DNA of 64,000 nucleotides from Aquiflexum gelatinilyticum (GCF_024741135.1 NZ_JANSUY010000027.1:32288-96287); one strand, 5' to 3'; shown: positions 27,001 through 35,147, counted from the stretch's first letter. A program made the numbers and translations. Notes: generated by a model not told the origin, from the letters alone.

Positions 27001-27377
27001 CCAAATACCAAGCTTCGGAATTTAGATCAGGGGTATTTTGGAACAAAGGTGAAAAAGGGTTCGAGTTCAGTCCTTTTCCAACAGATGCCCAGTTTAGTCC
27101 AATCCATGAATTTGAAACCTTCGAAAAAGACGGAGTCCAATACCTAATAGGTGTTGGCAATTTTAATGGATTTAGGAGTGATTTTGGAACTGCTGATGCA
27201 CAGCCATTGGTTTTGATGGAGTTTGAAAACGGAAGCTGGAAAACAAAACCAACCGGAATCGCAGCGAATGACTATTGGGGTGAATTCAGAAACATTTCAA
27301 AAATCAAGGTTAATAGGGAAGAAGTTCTGATTGCTGTAAGAAACAATGCCCCGCCTCTATCTCTCAAAGTCCAATAA
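24009..27377 (+). CDS. FG-GAP/VCBS-repeat lipoprotein with ASPIC/UnbV domain, paralog 3
   Basis: Longest frame 1,122 residues. The lipoprotein signal ends 'IGLFSC' (Cys46 in this numbering), unusually far from the ATG at 24009, which also overlaps the previous gene by 19 bp. Codons 9-17 are made of a family B CGCAAAGACGCAAAG repeat. The true start may be the TTG at 24060 (29-residue signal beginning MKLRNFDLK) or the ATG at 24111 (very short signal). Twelve Asp-rich Ca2+ loops are seen, seven before and five after the ASPIC/UnbV domain ('FGIGTQVIVYAGKEIF ... FGLGKNPALDSVVVVWND'). It is the most divergent of the three paralogs. Coordinates give the longest frame. Confidence 0.88.
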   Translation: MENREMIFPAKTQRHKVLKLRNFDLKPSAYLVIGMFYFIFIGLFSCSKPKEETLFKLLDPKETGIEFRNDLVSSEEMNILEYLYFYNGGGVATGDINNDGLVDIYFSSNQGENKLYLNKGDFKFEDITQKAAVTGDGGWSTGVTMGDVNGDGMLDIYVTQVGDYKGLTGKNKLYINNGDLTFSEKGAAYGVDFVGFSTHSLFFDYDQDGDLDLYLLNHSIKKPEVFSHADTKFTNQDEKGGDKLFKNLLAEGENRMVEVTEEAGILSSSLGFGLGIGMADINGDGWMDLYVSNDFTEDDYLYINQADGTFKESLKEYISNTSRYSMGNDLGDINNDGLSDIFTTDMLPSDPQIWMKSVGEDKQEVFDVKKRLGYGDQYVRNHLQLNRGDGRFSEIGLLTNTFATDWSWSPLIFDMDNDGQKDIHITNGIVKRPNDLDFIQYSQEPSPGLSEKEIQTKQIEMLPTVKLSNFSFRNEGDLKFTNMAKEWGLDQLSYSNGSAYADLDNDGDLDLVINNIDQEAFVYQNQTAAKLQNHFVQFDLKGEYPNTFGIGTQVIVYAGKEIFHQTLSTSRGFQSGTSTTLTFGLGKNPALDSVVVVWNDAHSEIFRNLAVNKRHLLEKGKGEKSAFPNKEFIPILEITDLGIDWKHEENFEFDDFRREYLIPRKYSTEGPALAVGDVNGDGLEDIFFGGAKGQAGVFYFQKEDGKFEKANQPVFQKLNMAEDVVAILEDFNLDGTLDLYVGSGGNESTRKEFFNFDRLFLNDGMGNFFFSMNSLPPIAENTSTLAVHDVNGDGAPDIFVGSTIVTGNYGEIPKSYLLLNDGKGQFKEATTTYFGENFQPGMVKKAKWADLNKDGTKELILSGEWMPVQIYHHNPQGNFEIAQDETLQIPGWFFGLEVKDMDGDGMEDILVGNLGLNSKLKASPEKPVWLYHGDFDENGQADPLIFHYMEGHLVPFATRDDLIKQIPGIKRKHSNYIEYASILTPADLFESSQIDKASKYQASEFRSGVFWNKGEKGFEFSPFPTDAQFSPIHEFETFEKDGVQYLIGVGNFNGFRSDFGTADAQPLVLMEFENGSWKTKPTGIAANDYWGEFRNISKIKVNREEVLIAVRNNAPPLSLKVQ
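24033..24058. repeat. Family B CGCAAAGACGCAAAG repeat at the paralog 2 / paralog 3 junction
   Basis: The tract CCCGCAAAGACGCAAAGACA followed by CAAAG lies directly after the stop of paralog 2. The same word family occurs at 9991 and, as an inverted pair, at 60094-60175. It falls inside the longest reading frame of paralog 3 and probably represents intergenic DNA rather than coding sequence. Confidence 0.75.
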
Positions 27378-27528
27378 TAAAACATGCTTAAAATCAGTTG
27401 ATTTGGATTTTGAAAATCCATGATTTTATAAGAATATTATTTAGATTTGAACCCAGAAACCCGAAAAATAAAGTCCTTACATCCTCCAAAGGACTCAAAG
27501 TTGCTCAAGAAATAGCCAAAAACAATTT

Positions 27529-28890
27529 ATGAAAAGTTTATTCCAAAAATTATTAATTGCAACCATAGCTTCATTTCTGGGCTTTGGCTGTGGGCAGAAC
27601 AAAGATTACCAAAATGCCATTTCGGATGGTTCTTACCAGATTGCTGCACAGGACAAACTCACCACAGTCATCATCAATGATATTTTTTCCCCACCGGTTG
27701 CGAGCAGGATTTATGCCTATTCTTCCCTTGCAGCATATGAGGTAACTGCGCTCTCAGATCCCAATTACCAATCCTTGATGGGTCAACTCAATGGTTTTGA
27801 GAAAACCGAATTTGATACCACAGGCCAAATCTATTATCCTTTGGCCTCACTAGCGGCATATTATAAAGTGGCGACAGCATTGATATTTTCGGAAAATCTA
27901 ATGACAGAGCACAGAGACAAAGCCTATGCTGATCTTCTTGAAAAAGGAATTCCTGATGAGGTTTTTGAGCGGTCTATCAAACTTGGAGATGAAGTTGGCG
28001 CCTATGTCATAGCCTATTTCAAAAAAGACAATTACCATGAAAGCCGCTCTTTCGAAAAATATACTGTCAGCAATGATCCAGGTACATGGCAGCCAACTCC
28101 GCCTGCATACATGGAAGGAATAGAACCACATTGGAATAAAATCCGGCCTTTTGTCCTTGATTCTGCAGCACAATACAAAACCATCCCGGGAACCGAATTC
28201 AGTACCGATCCTTCAAGTCAGTTTTACAAAGAGGCCGAGGAGGTTTTCAAAATCGTTAATGAATTGAACGAGGACCAAAAGGATATCGCTATGTTTTGGG
28301 ATTGCAATCCCTACAAAGTCAATGTCAAAGGACATGTGATGTTTGCTGAAAAGAAAATCACTCCGGGAGGACATTGGATGGGTATCGCAGCCATTTCATC
28401 CAAAACAGCAGGACAGGACTGGAAAGGAACCTCTGAAACCCTCGTATTTACCAGCATCGCCATTTTTGATGCATTTATAGCTTGTTGGGATGAAAAATAC
28501 AGAAGCAGACTAATCCGACCTGAGACATATATCAACCGCTACATTGACGAAGATTGGTTGCCACTATTGCAGACTCCTCCATTTCCTGAATACACAAGTG
28601 GACACAGTGTGGCATCCAATGCGGCTGCGGAAGCATTGACCAGTCTTTTTGGTGAGCCCTTCCATTTTGTGGATTCTACAGAAGTTAATTATGGACTTCC
28701 TGTAAGAGAGTTTGACTCATTCAGACAAGCGGCAGACGAAGCAGCAATCAGCAGGCTCTATGGAGGAATCCATTATATGCCGGCAATTGTCAATGGTTCT
28801 ACAAAAGGAAAAAGCATCGGGAATCATCTTGTGGAAAATGTTAAAACCAAATCTCCTTCATTTTCCCCAATGGCTGAAAACAAAAAATAA
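27529..28890 (+). CDS. Vanadium-dependent haloperoxidase, lipoprotein (PAP2 superfamily)
   Basis: 453 residues. The lipoprotein signal ends 'LGFGC' (Cys21). The C-terminal part has the complete vanadate-binding set: Lys323 and Arg330 ('KYRSRLIRP', spacing of 7 as in known enzymes), Ser357-Gly358-His359 ('TSGHS', His359 as acid-base), Arg409 and His415 ('SRLYGGIHY', spacing of 6; His415 would bind vanadate). These enzymes use H2O2 to oxidise halides to hypohalous acid; the same fold also serves phosphatases, so phosphatase activity is possible. Chloride versus bromide or iodide preference cannot be read from sequence. It closes the susCD-ASPIC/UnbV block, 151 bp after paralog 3, and is followed by a terminator. 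Confidence 0.9.
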   Translation: MKSLFQKLLIATIASFLGFGCGQNKDYQNAISDGSYQIAAQDKLTTVIINDIFSPPVASRIYAYSSLAAYEVTALSDPNYQSLMGQLNGFEKTEFDTTGQIYYPLASLAAYYKVATALIFSENLMTEHRDKAYADLLEKGIPDEVFERSIKLGDEVGAYVIAYFKKDNYHESRSFEKYTVSNDPGTWQPTPPAYMEGIEPHWNKIRPFVLDSAAQYKTIPGTEFSTDPSSQFYKEAEEVFKIVNELNEDQKDIAMFWDCNPYKVNVKGHVMFAEKKITPGGHWMGIAAISSKTAGQDWKGTSETLVFTSIAIFDAFIACWDEKYRSRLIRPETYINRYIDEDWLPLLQTPPFPEYTSGHSVASNAAAEALTSLFGEPFHFVDSTEVNYGLPVREFDSFRQAADEAAISRLYGGIHYMPAIVNGSTKGKSIGNHLVENVKTKSPSFSPMAENKK

Positions 28891-28910
28891 ATCAATGATT
28901 TTCTATTTTA

Positions 28911-28946
28911 AAGGGACAAATGATTGGATCATTTGCCCCTTTTTTG
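28911..28946 (+). terminator. Rho-independent terminator after the haloperoxidase gene
   Basis: A 14-position stem with one mismatch (28911-28924 with 28928-28941) and a 3-base loop runs into T6. It marks the end of the accessory block. Confidence 0.85.
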
Positions 28947-29017
28947 TTTTTATTCTATACTGAAGAAACTTTCCTGCCAGAAAGCTTTAATTTTGAAATT
29001 CAAATTCAAATGCTTTT

Positions 29018-29650
29018 ATGGATTTAATCCTCAAATACTTTCCAGATCTTTCTGAATCTCAAATAGAAAAATTGACCAAACTTGGTCCATTGTATGCTGA
29101 TTGGAATGAAAAGATCAATGTAATCAGCAGAAAAGACATGGAACACTTTTACGAAAAGCATGTCTTACATTCATTGGGAATTGCCAAAGTGATTTCTTTT
29201 GAACCAGGTACGAAGGTTTTGGATATCGGGACGGGAGGAGGTTTTCCCGGAATTCCATTGGCGATCATGTTTCCCGAAACACATTTTCACCTAGTGGATT
29301 CGATCGGTAAAAAAATCAATGTCGTCAAGGACATCGCCAAGCAGCTCAAGCTATCCAATGTCGAAGCCCAACAGGTTCGAGCTGAAGATTTGGTGAGGAA
29401 ATACGACTTTATTCTCAGCAGGGCTGTGACACGTTTTGCCAATATCCTTCCTTGGGTCAAAAACAAATTCAAAAAAGAAGATTTCAACGAACTTCAAAAC
29501 GGACTGCTGCTGCTCAAAGGCGGTGATGTCGATGAAGAAATGGAAGAAAGAGAAGTCAGCTATGTCTCTTACCACCTAGACGATTATTTCCAAGAGGATT
29601 TTTTTGAGACCAAAAAAGTGGTCTATGTACCTTGGGAAGGGAAAAGGTGA
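29018..29650 (+). CDS. rsmG: 16S rRNA (guanine527-N7)-methyltransferase RsmG
   Basis: 210 residues, typical for GidB/RsmG. The SAM-binding motif 'VLDIGTGGGFPGIPLAI' lies at about 66-82, followed by 'FHLVDSIGKKINVVKDIA' and the conserved 'DFILSRAVTRFANILPWV'. The N-terminal 'YADWNEKINVISRKD' (family consensus NLT/I with R-D) fits. It methylates N7 of G527 in 16S rRNA; loss of it often gives low-level streptomycin resistance. No mnmG or parA neighbour here, so the classic gidAB linkage is absent. Confidence 0.95.
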   Translation: MDLILKYFPDLSESQIEKLTKLGPLYADWNEKINVISRKDMEHFYEKHVLHSLGIAKVISFEPGTKVLDIGTGGGFPGIPLAIMFPETHFHLVDSIGKKINVVKDIAKQLKLSNVEAQQVRAEDLVRKYDFILSRAVTRFANILPWVKNKFKKEDFNELQNGLLLLKGGDVDEEMEEREVSYVSYHLDDYFQEDFFETKKVVYVPWEGKR

Positions 29651-29705
29651 GAAAAAGGGAAGTCAGGAAGTTTGGAAGTAGGAAGTAAGATCCAAAAAAA
29701 GGTTA
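29651..29705. repeat. Family C purine-biased intergenic tract
   Basis: A short stretch of degenerate GGGAAGTCAGGAAG / GGAAGTAGGAAG words directly after rsmG, resembling 6616-6756. Non-coding. Confidence 0.45.
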
Positions 29706-29799
29706 AGCATAGAAAATAACTTATTCTTGTCATATCGACCAGATAGAGATATCTGTATAAAAGAAGGGTGGAAAGACGAAAAAGAAAATAAAGCTTTCC

Positions 29800-32346
29800 T
29801 TAATCCTTTTCAGGACTTCCGGTATTTGCATCTTCATCAAAATCACCTTTTTGGGTTTCAAAACTTGACCTGAAGTGAATATCCCTTTGAGGGAAAGGAA
29901 TAACGATTCCTTCTTTTTTGAACAAGACATCAACCTTATTGATGATGTCCCCTTTGACAAATGGAACTTCAAGGTAATGCGTTACCCAAAAAGCAATTTC
30001 AAGATCTATTCTACTGTCACCAAATAGTAATGGAAGGACTCGTGGTACCGGTTGTTTATTAATCCGACCATCATTCATCAACATTTCTTTGATCAAATTG
30101 GATGCCTTTTCGAGATCTGTTCCATAAGCAACACCTACTACAATGGATACTTTTTTCCCTTTGCCCATGGTCCAGTTCACCAATTGTTGACCAAGCAAAT
30201 CCCCATTGGGAATGATAATGCTTGCCCCCTCAAACATATTGACTACACTGCTTCTAAATCCGATCGATTTCATCACTCCGGGTTTTCCGTTGATTTCGAT
30301 CAGGTCACCTACCTTGACAGGATTCTCAAATGCAATGATGACACCACTCACCAGGTTATTGAACAATCCTTGCAGACCAAGTCCTATACCCACTCCCAAA
30401 GCACCAAGTACAATGGTGATTTTGTCGAGTGGAATCCCTGATGCTGCAAAAGCCAAAAACAATCCCATACTGATAATAAAAATCTGTACCAAAAGAAGCC
30501 AACTGCCCAAACTGATGTGTTTTCTTTGGGCAGGTGAATTTGCCACATCCGGATCAGAACTGAAAAATGATACTATCCTTGACAAAAGGACCGAAACAAC
30601 CAATATCACCAGGAATATAAAAAGTCCATTGATCGTAAAATCATAATTCCCTAGTGTCCTGGGATCATTAAGAAAATTATTAAAATTACTTGTGATCAGG
30701 TGAAAGGTGTAGAAATTCCTGCCAACCAAAATAATCCAGCCGATACCTAGAAGGAAATAAAATATACCCGGTACCTTTTCTCCAATCCTATCAAAGTTTA
30801 TGAAAAATAATTTTTTGTCAGGTTTATTGTACATGTTGGATGCCAATGCCAATACCTGATTGATCAACCTCACTGTCCATAACAAAATGATGCCTGCCAC
30901 CACGCCCAAATAACCACTGACTAAGAGTGCTTTGGATAAATTAATGCTGCCAAAAAGATTGAATATCAGGGACAGAGTTTGCATAAAAACCATGTAGCCA
31001 ACAAAATACAATATCCTTCTTTCCTTTAATTGGGCTCTTTTGTCATTCAGAAACAAAAAGCTGCCATATACCATTCCGATTATGGATAATAGCAAAATTA
31101 GAATTCTTTCAATTTTGGTGAATATCAGTATCAGGTTGATGGAATTTGAAATAAAAAAAACCAAAAGCACAACAATCCAAAAAGTCAGCCAATACCTAGA
31201 TAAAAACCGAAAAAACAGCACTGTGAGCGCAAGTCCTGCCACCATCCAAAGAAAAAAGTGAAAAACAAACGGAGGAGAAGGGAAAAAAAACTGAAAGAAA
31301 CCGATGATTATGATCAAAGCCGATAATAACGGGTTTTTGACGACAAGGTGTTGGTTGTCGCTTCCCTCAATCAATCCTTCCTCATTTGCCCGAACTTTTA
31401 AATTGTGAATAAAATATGCCAACATTAACACCAAAATTACCATCAACCCTATTCTACCTCCATACAATTGGAAATAAAGACTGAATGCAATGATTTCTTT
31501 TTCGTTTGAGATTTTGATGACCTCTTTGAAAGGCAAGTCAGAAAAACCAAGCCCCATAAATCCAAAAGTCTCTTTTGAAAATAATACACTGTTAAGCTCA
31601 GTACGTTTGGTTTCGATTTCCATTATCGAAGCTTCAAGTAAAATTAATTCTCCATCCACCCTTGCCAACAATTTATCCAGACTGTTTAATGTATTGTGGA
31701 GCATGTTGAAAGTAGGTTCGATCTCTTTCCCCACTAGGACAAATTTGGAAGCATAAGAGGCTGCAAGAACAGAATCCTTAGAAAATCTGTAAACCTCTTT
31801 GATGGCGGACAGGGAGTCTATCTTAAAACTCAGTTTGAAAAGTTCATCAGATCTGATTTCAATTTTCTCTTTTAAGGAAATAGCGCTTTCCAGAAGTTCA
31901 TTCAGAATAGCTCCGGAAACTCCCAAGTTCCTGTCAGATTGAATGACAGAATCATCTTCAAAAACACCGGATAATACTATTTCTCTTTGTTTTTTTATTT
32001 GTTCGATCTGCCTGTCAATTCTAACTGAATCAACCCCACTAGCCATATACATCCGGGCATCTTGTATGGTGCTTTTTACGTCTGCCATTACAGCTCTTTG
32101 GATTCCTTGGATTCTGGTTTCCTCAAATTCCTCCAGACTTTGGAGATATCCATTTTCACCTATCTTCTGAAGCTTTTTCGAATATTCAGATTGGGAAGTA
32201 GAATCTTGTATGACAGGTTGGGAGGAAAGGTTTCCCATAGCATAACCTTCAAAAACCGATAAAAAAGCAATCAAAATAGAAAAAAATCGATAGGCTGCTT
32301 TAAGAAATTTGGGCCCTTTGCATATAAAGGAAGATATGTAGTTCAT
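29800..32346 (-). CDS. Large MscS-family mechanosensitive channel
   Basis: 848 residues from the ATG at 32344-32346 (a TTG six codons upstream is also in frame). A hydrophobic signal or first helix (about 18-38) precedes a periplasmic, coiled-coil-rich region (about 50-230), then about ten hydrophobic segments. The MscS core is at about 640-750: 'LGVGIGLGLQGLFNNLVSGVII' is the pore helix and 'VKVGDLIEINGKPGVMKSIGFRSSVV' the beta domain. The end carries a cytoplasmic vestibule region. Such MscK/YbiO-like long forms open under membrane tension to release osmolytes. The acidic tail ('DEDANTGSPEKD') is not family-typical. Confidence 0.9.
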   Translation of the reverse strand: MNYISSFICKGPKFLKAAYRFFSILIAFLSVFEGYAMGNLSSQPVIQDSTSQSEYSKKLQKIGENGYLQSLEEFEETRIQGIQRAVMADVKSTIQDARMYMASGVDSVRIDRQIEQIKKQREIVLSGVFEDDSVIQSDRNLGVSGAILNELLESAISLKEKIEIRSDELFKLSFKIDSLSAIKEVYRFSKDSVLAASYASKFVLVGKEIEPTFNMLHNTLNSLDKLLARVDGELILLEASIMEIETKRTELNSVLFSKETFGFMGLGFSDLPFKEVIKISNEKEIIAFSLYFQLYGGRIGLMVILVLMLAYFIHNLKVRANEEGLIEGSDNQHLVVKNPLLSALIIIIGFFQFFFPSPPFVFHFFLWMVAGLALTVLFFRFLSRYWLTFWIVVLLVFFISNSINLILIFTKIERILILLLSIIGMVYGSFLFLNDKRAQLKERRILYFVGYMVFMQTLSLIFNLFGSINLSKALLVSGYLGVVAGIILLWTVRLINQVLALASNMYNKPDKKLFFINFDRIGEKVPGIFYFLLGIGWIILVGRNFYTFHLITSNFNNFLNDPRTLGNYDFTINGLFIFLVILVVSVLLSRIVSFFSSDPDVANSPAQRKHISLGSWLLLVQIFIISMGLFLAFAASGIPLDKITIVLGALGVGIGLGLQGLFNNLVSGVIIAFENPVKVGDLIEINGKPGVMKSIGFRSSVVNMFEGASIIIPNGDLLGQQLVNWTMGKGKKVSIVVGVAYGTDLEKASNLIKEMLMNDGRINKQPVPRVLPLLFGDSRIDLEIAFWVTHYLEVPFVKGDIINKVDVLFKKEGIVIPFPQRDIHFRSSFETQKGDFDEDANTGSPEKD

Positions 32347-32515
32347 GAAAATATCTGAATTCAAAATTTATTGGAGAATGTAAATCATTTGGTATTGAAA
32401 ATAATCAATTGATCCAATAAATAATAAAATACATCCAAAATAGAAGAAGAACCATCAAAAAAAATGGAACTGACCAAGCAAATTCCATTTCTTCCAATTA
32501 GGCCAATAATGCCTG

Positions 32516-33388
32516 CTATTTTTTCCCATATTTTGAACCAAATGGAGTCCTTCTCACCATGTATTCAATGCTTCCTTTATATGCGTCGATATTGGTTCCG
32601 AACGCATGTCTGGATTCAGAGTAAAGATTTTCCCCACGGTCATTGAACAACCTGAAATCTACCATGGTATCATAGTTAACTGTCGTTGTTGAAGAACCTG
32701 TGCTTACAGCAGTACCGGTGGATTTCCTATTGTCCGAATTGTTATTGTAGGTGTTACTTTCTTTTTCTTTGTATGTACCTACAGAAGAACCTACGGTCGA
32801 CGAACCCTTATTGACAATATTTACTGTTCCAAAAACAACAAATTCCACTCCTAACAATTGGGCAATTTCTCCCGGGGTAAAACTTGCGGCATTTTCATGA
32901 TTAATATTGTTCTTTCCCAAAATGGCATTGGTAGTAAGAGGGTCCTGAAGTGTCAAAAGTCCATATTCTTTCTTTATAATATTGGCTGTACTGTTTTGAG
33001 TAAGGTTTCTCATAGGATCAACTGACAAACCAGGATCATTTGTCACGAATTCGAAAGGCAAGACTGCAATTTTATTATGCGTATCCACACTGCCGACAGG
33101 CCCTGAGGAGGCTCTGGGACTTGGGGCAGCCGATCCTGACATGGCATTCACTACTTCTACTCTTCCGCTGGCAAACTCAATTTTTGCTACTGTCTTTTTG
33201 TCGATTTCATAATCAAAATCCTCACCCGGATAGCGCAGTTTGATTATAGAATCAGTAATTCCAGTAATCTTACCGTCTTTGACTTCCCCACTTAGAAGAG
33301 TGATTTTGTCCTGCGCAAAAGATTTTATTCCTATTGTCATCAAAAAGACCACAATCAAGATTGAAATTTTTTTAAATACTTCCTCCAT
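32516..33388 (-). CDS. Secreted protein with TolB/CsgG-like N-terminal fold, function unknown
   Basis: 290 residues from the ATG at 33386-33388, giving a signal peptide ending 'IKSFAQ'; the upstream in-frame extension to 33448 is rejected as it precedes the signal. Residues about 26-75 form strands ('ITLLSGEVKDGKITGITDSIIKLRY'), then a Ser/Pro/Ala-rich linker, then a domain beginning 'NKIAVLPFEFVTNDPG' with 'LTQNSTANIIKKE' and 'AQLLGVEFVVFGTVNIV'. That alternation is typical of CsgG, LpoB and TolB-N type domains ('AVLPF ... L ... G.....GTV'), though I cannot name the family. A low-complexity Ser/Thr/Asn insertion follows (about 215-250). Same strand as the MscS gene, 169 bp upstream of it. 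Confidence 0.8.
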   Translation of the reverse strand: MEEVFKKISILIVVFLMTIGIKSFAQDKITLLSGEVKDGKITGITDSIIKLRYPGEDFDYEIDKKTVAKIEFASGRVEVVNAMSGSAAPSPRASSGPVGSVDTHNKIAVLPFEFVTNDPGLSVDPMRNLTQNSTANIIKKEYGLLTLQDPLTTNAILGKNNINHENAASFTPGEIAQLLGVEFVVFGTVNIVNKGSSTVGSSVGTYKEKESNTYNNNSDNRKSTGTAVSTGSSTTTVNYDTMVDFRLFNDRGENLYSESRHAFGTNIDAYKGSIEYMVRRTPFGSKYGKK

Positions 33389-33490
33389 AAAACAATATTT
33401 ATATTCTGTGAATAAATTAAATCTAAAAAAGAATGGATAAAAACACAAAAATAATTTTTAGAAAAGATATAAAAATTTAATTTTTTAGAA

Positions 33491-34531
33491 TTACAGTTCA
33501 TCAACTTTTACCTTAACAAATTTGATCCTTTCTCTATTCCAGGTGTAGCAAAAAACCAAATAGCCTTCATCGTAAATAATGGAAGGATACGAAAATTCAT
33601 TTTTGCCTTCACCTTGTTCGATTACTTCTTTGATTGGCCAGGTCTGTCCATTGTCAAATGAAATTGCCAACTGCATCGGATAGCGCTTGCCCCAGTTTTC
33701 ACCAACCGGATTATAGACCAATGCAATGGTTTCATGTTTGATCTTGACTAGGTCTATGCCGCTGTTATTGTTGGGCAAGTCCGTCAATTCCACAGGTGAC
33801 CAAGTAAAGCCATTGTCCTTGGAATCGCTCCTTCCGATTTTACCAGCAGAAGTTCTCAAAAGCATATGGATCATATTCGGCTTTGATTCCCAAAGTGCCG
33901 GTTGGATGACACCTTCACCGATTACCTGTTTTCTGTCCAAAATCAAAGTTTCTGAATTAAACCAGGTTTTACCTCCATCTTCGGACCTGTCTACAAATGC
34001 ATTCCAAACCCTGTCTTTTTCCAAAGAAGCCGGTGCCAACCAAGTGCTGTCTGATAATACTAGGATATGATTACGGACAGGTCCCCTTCCACCACGGTCA
34101 CCTTCCACAAGTTCTTTTGCCTTTGACCAAGTATCACCACCATCTTCCGAATACTGCACCCAAGTCTCCCAATCGTCGATTTCCTTTCCAACTTTGAAGT
34201 AGAGATACAATTTTCCATCAGGAGCATTGAACAGTACAGGATTCCAATGCGGATCGTTTCTGACTTTGACCAGCATCTGTGGGGCTTTCCAGTTTCCGGG
34301 TTGGCCTTTGGACATCCAGATACCGACGTCATCGTTTTTCTCATGCGTACCCGCAAACCACACAATCATGTATTGCCCATTTCCTAATTTCTCAATCGAG
34401 GAAGCATGACATTGGGCAAAAGGTCGATCATCTCCAAAAATGAATTCATTGGATTCAATCTGATAATCAAAATACTGGGAGTATGCCGCAGTAGAAATAA
34501 AAAACATGGAAACAAAAATAACAAGCTTCAT
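33491..34531 (-). CDS. Secreted sialidase-like (BNR/Asp-box) beta-propeller protein
   Basis: 346 residues with a signal peptide ending 'STAAYSQ'. Four Asp boxes (S-x-D-x-G-x-T-W) are visible: 'SEDGGDTWS', 'SEDGGKTWF', 'SKDNGFTWS' and 'SFDNGQTWP', marking blades of a six-bladed sialidase-like propeller. 'NGQYMIVWFAGTHEKNDDVGIWMSK' near the N-terminus is typical of the exo-alpha-sialidase-like BNR family common in Bacteroidota. The fold is clear, but sialidase activity is not, since I cannot assign the arginine triad. It is alone between two unrelated genes on the - strand and not linked to the susCD block. Confidence 0.88.
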   Translation of the reverse strand: MKLVIFVSMFFISTAAYSQYFDYQIESNEFIFGDDRPFAQCHASSIEKLGNGQYMIVWFAGTHEKNDDVGIWMSKGQPGNWKAPQMLVKVRNDPHWNPVLFNAPDGKLYLYFKVGKEIDDWETWVQYSEDGGDTWSKAKELVEGDRGGRGPVRNHILVLSDSTWLAPASLEKDRVWNAFVDRSEDGGKTWFNSETLILDRKQVIGEGVIQPALWESKPNMIHMLLRTSAGKIGRSDSKDNGFTWSPVELTDLPNNNSGIDLVKIKHETIALVYNPVGENWGKRYPMQLAISFDNGQTWPIKEVIEQGEGKNEFSYPSIIYDEGYLVFCYTWNRERIKFVKVKVDEL

Positions 34532-34583
34532 AGGTTGATCATTTTTTCTTCAAATACTAAACTTGGCAGGTTCAATTACACGA

Positions 34584-35006
34584 TTAAAAACCGTCTATTT
34601 TTATCCCTGAATTGACATTCAAAAGATCTCTGATCACTTCCTCGTTGTCTTCAGGTGCAATGTAAACCTCATCATATTTCATTTTAATGACCAGGCCTTT
34701 GCTAGCCATAGCAGGCTTAACACCTGACCATGAAGTCTTGTTTTTTGTGATCCGGCTGATCTGATTTATTTCCAAATTGCCCTTCAAAAAACCAGACCGA
34801 TAGTAAAAAATACCATTTTCGATCCAATAGAAGGTACCAAAATAGACCCAACTCACAAACAGAAACGGGGTCAATAAAAGTAAAAACATAAATAGGGAAG
34901 AAAATCCAAATTGGCCATCATAGCTTATTTTTATAATTGGCAAAAATGCAAAGACCACCAACATCACCTTGATACCGACCCCCTTTTTTGCCTGATAAAT
35001 TTTCAT
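34584..35006 (-). CDS. Bacterial PH domain (DUF1200-like) membrane protein
   Basis: 140 residues from the ATG at 35004-35006. Two adjacent hydrophobic segments (about 13-30 and 36-57) are followed by a PH-like domain: 'FYWIENGIFYYRSGFLKGNLEINQISRITKNKTSW', 'MASKGLVIKMKYDEVYIAPEDNEEVI'. That pattern matches the DUF1200 / bacterial PH family. The frame is open to an ATG at 35087; the added 27 residues are not hydrophobic and delay the 'MKIYQAKKG' start usual for this family, but that start cannot be excluded. Role unknown. Divergent from dnaE. Confidence 0.8.
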   Translation of the reverse strand: MKIYQAKKGVGIKVMLVVFAFLPIIKISYDGQFGFSSLFMFLLLLTPFLFVSWVYFGTFYWIENGIFYYRSGFLKGNLEINQISRITKNKTSWSGVKPAMASKGLVIKMKYDEVYIAPEDNEEVIRDLLNVNSGIKIDGF

Positions 35007-35147
35007 AAGAACAGTATAAGTTTTGGACAATTTATTGATTTTGGGATTTAAATAAAATTCTGGAATTTCCCCGACAATTTCCGCCACTCAAATAGCAGCT
35101 CCCGAGGATATGTCTTATTTTAGACCATCCAATTTTGAGTAGCACCT

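Noticed and set aside
16579..27377. Regularly spaced repeated DNA that could be mistaken for a CRISPR or tandem-repeat array
   Set aside because: The repeats are the coding of the GDxNxDG loops, in frame and degenerate, with no constant repeat and spacer pattern.
27460..27520. Possible further copy of the CGCAAAG family (words AAAGGACTCAAAG)
   Set aside because: Only one short, degenerate match; not distinguishable from chance by eye.
33491..34531. Sialidase-like gene as part of the SusC/SusD block
   Set aside because: It is about 4.6 kb beyond the haloperoxidase terminator, on the opposite strand, with unrelated genes between.
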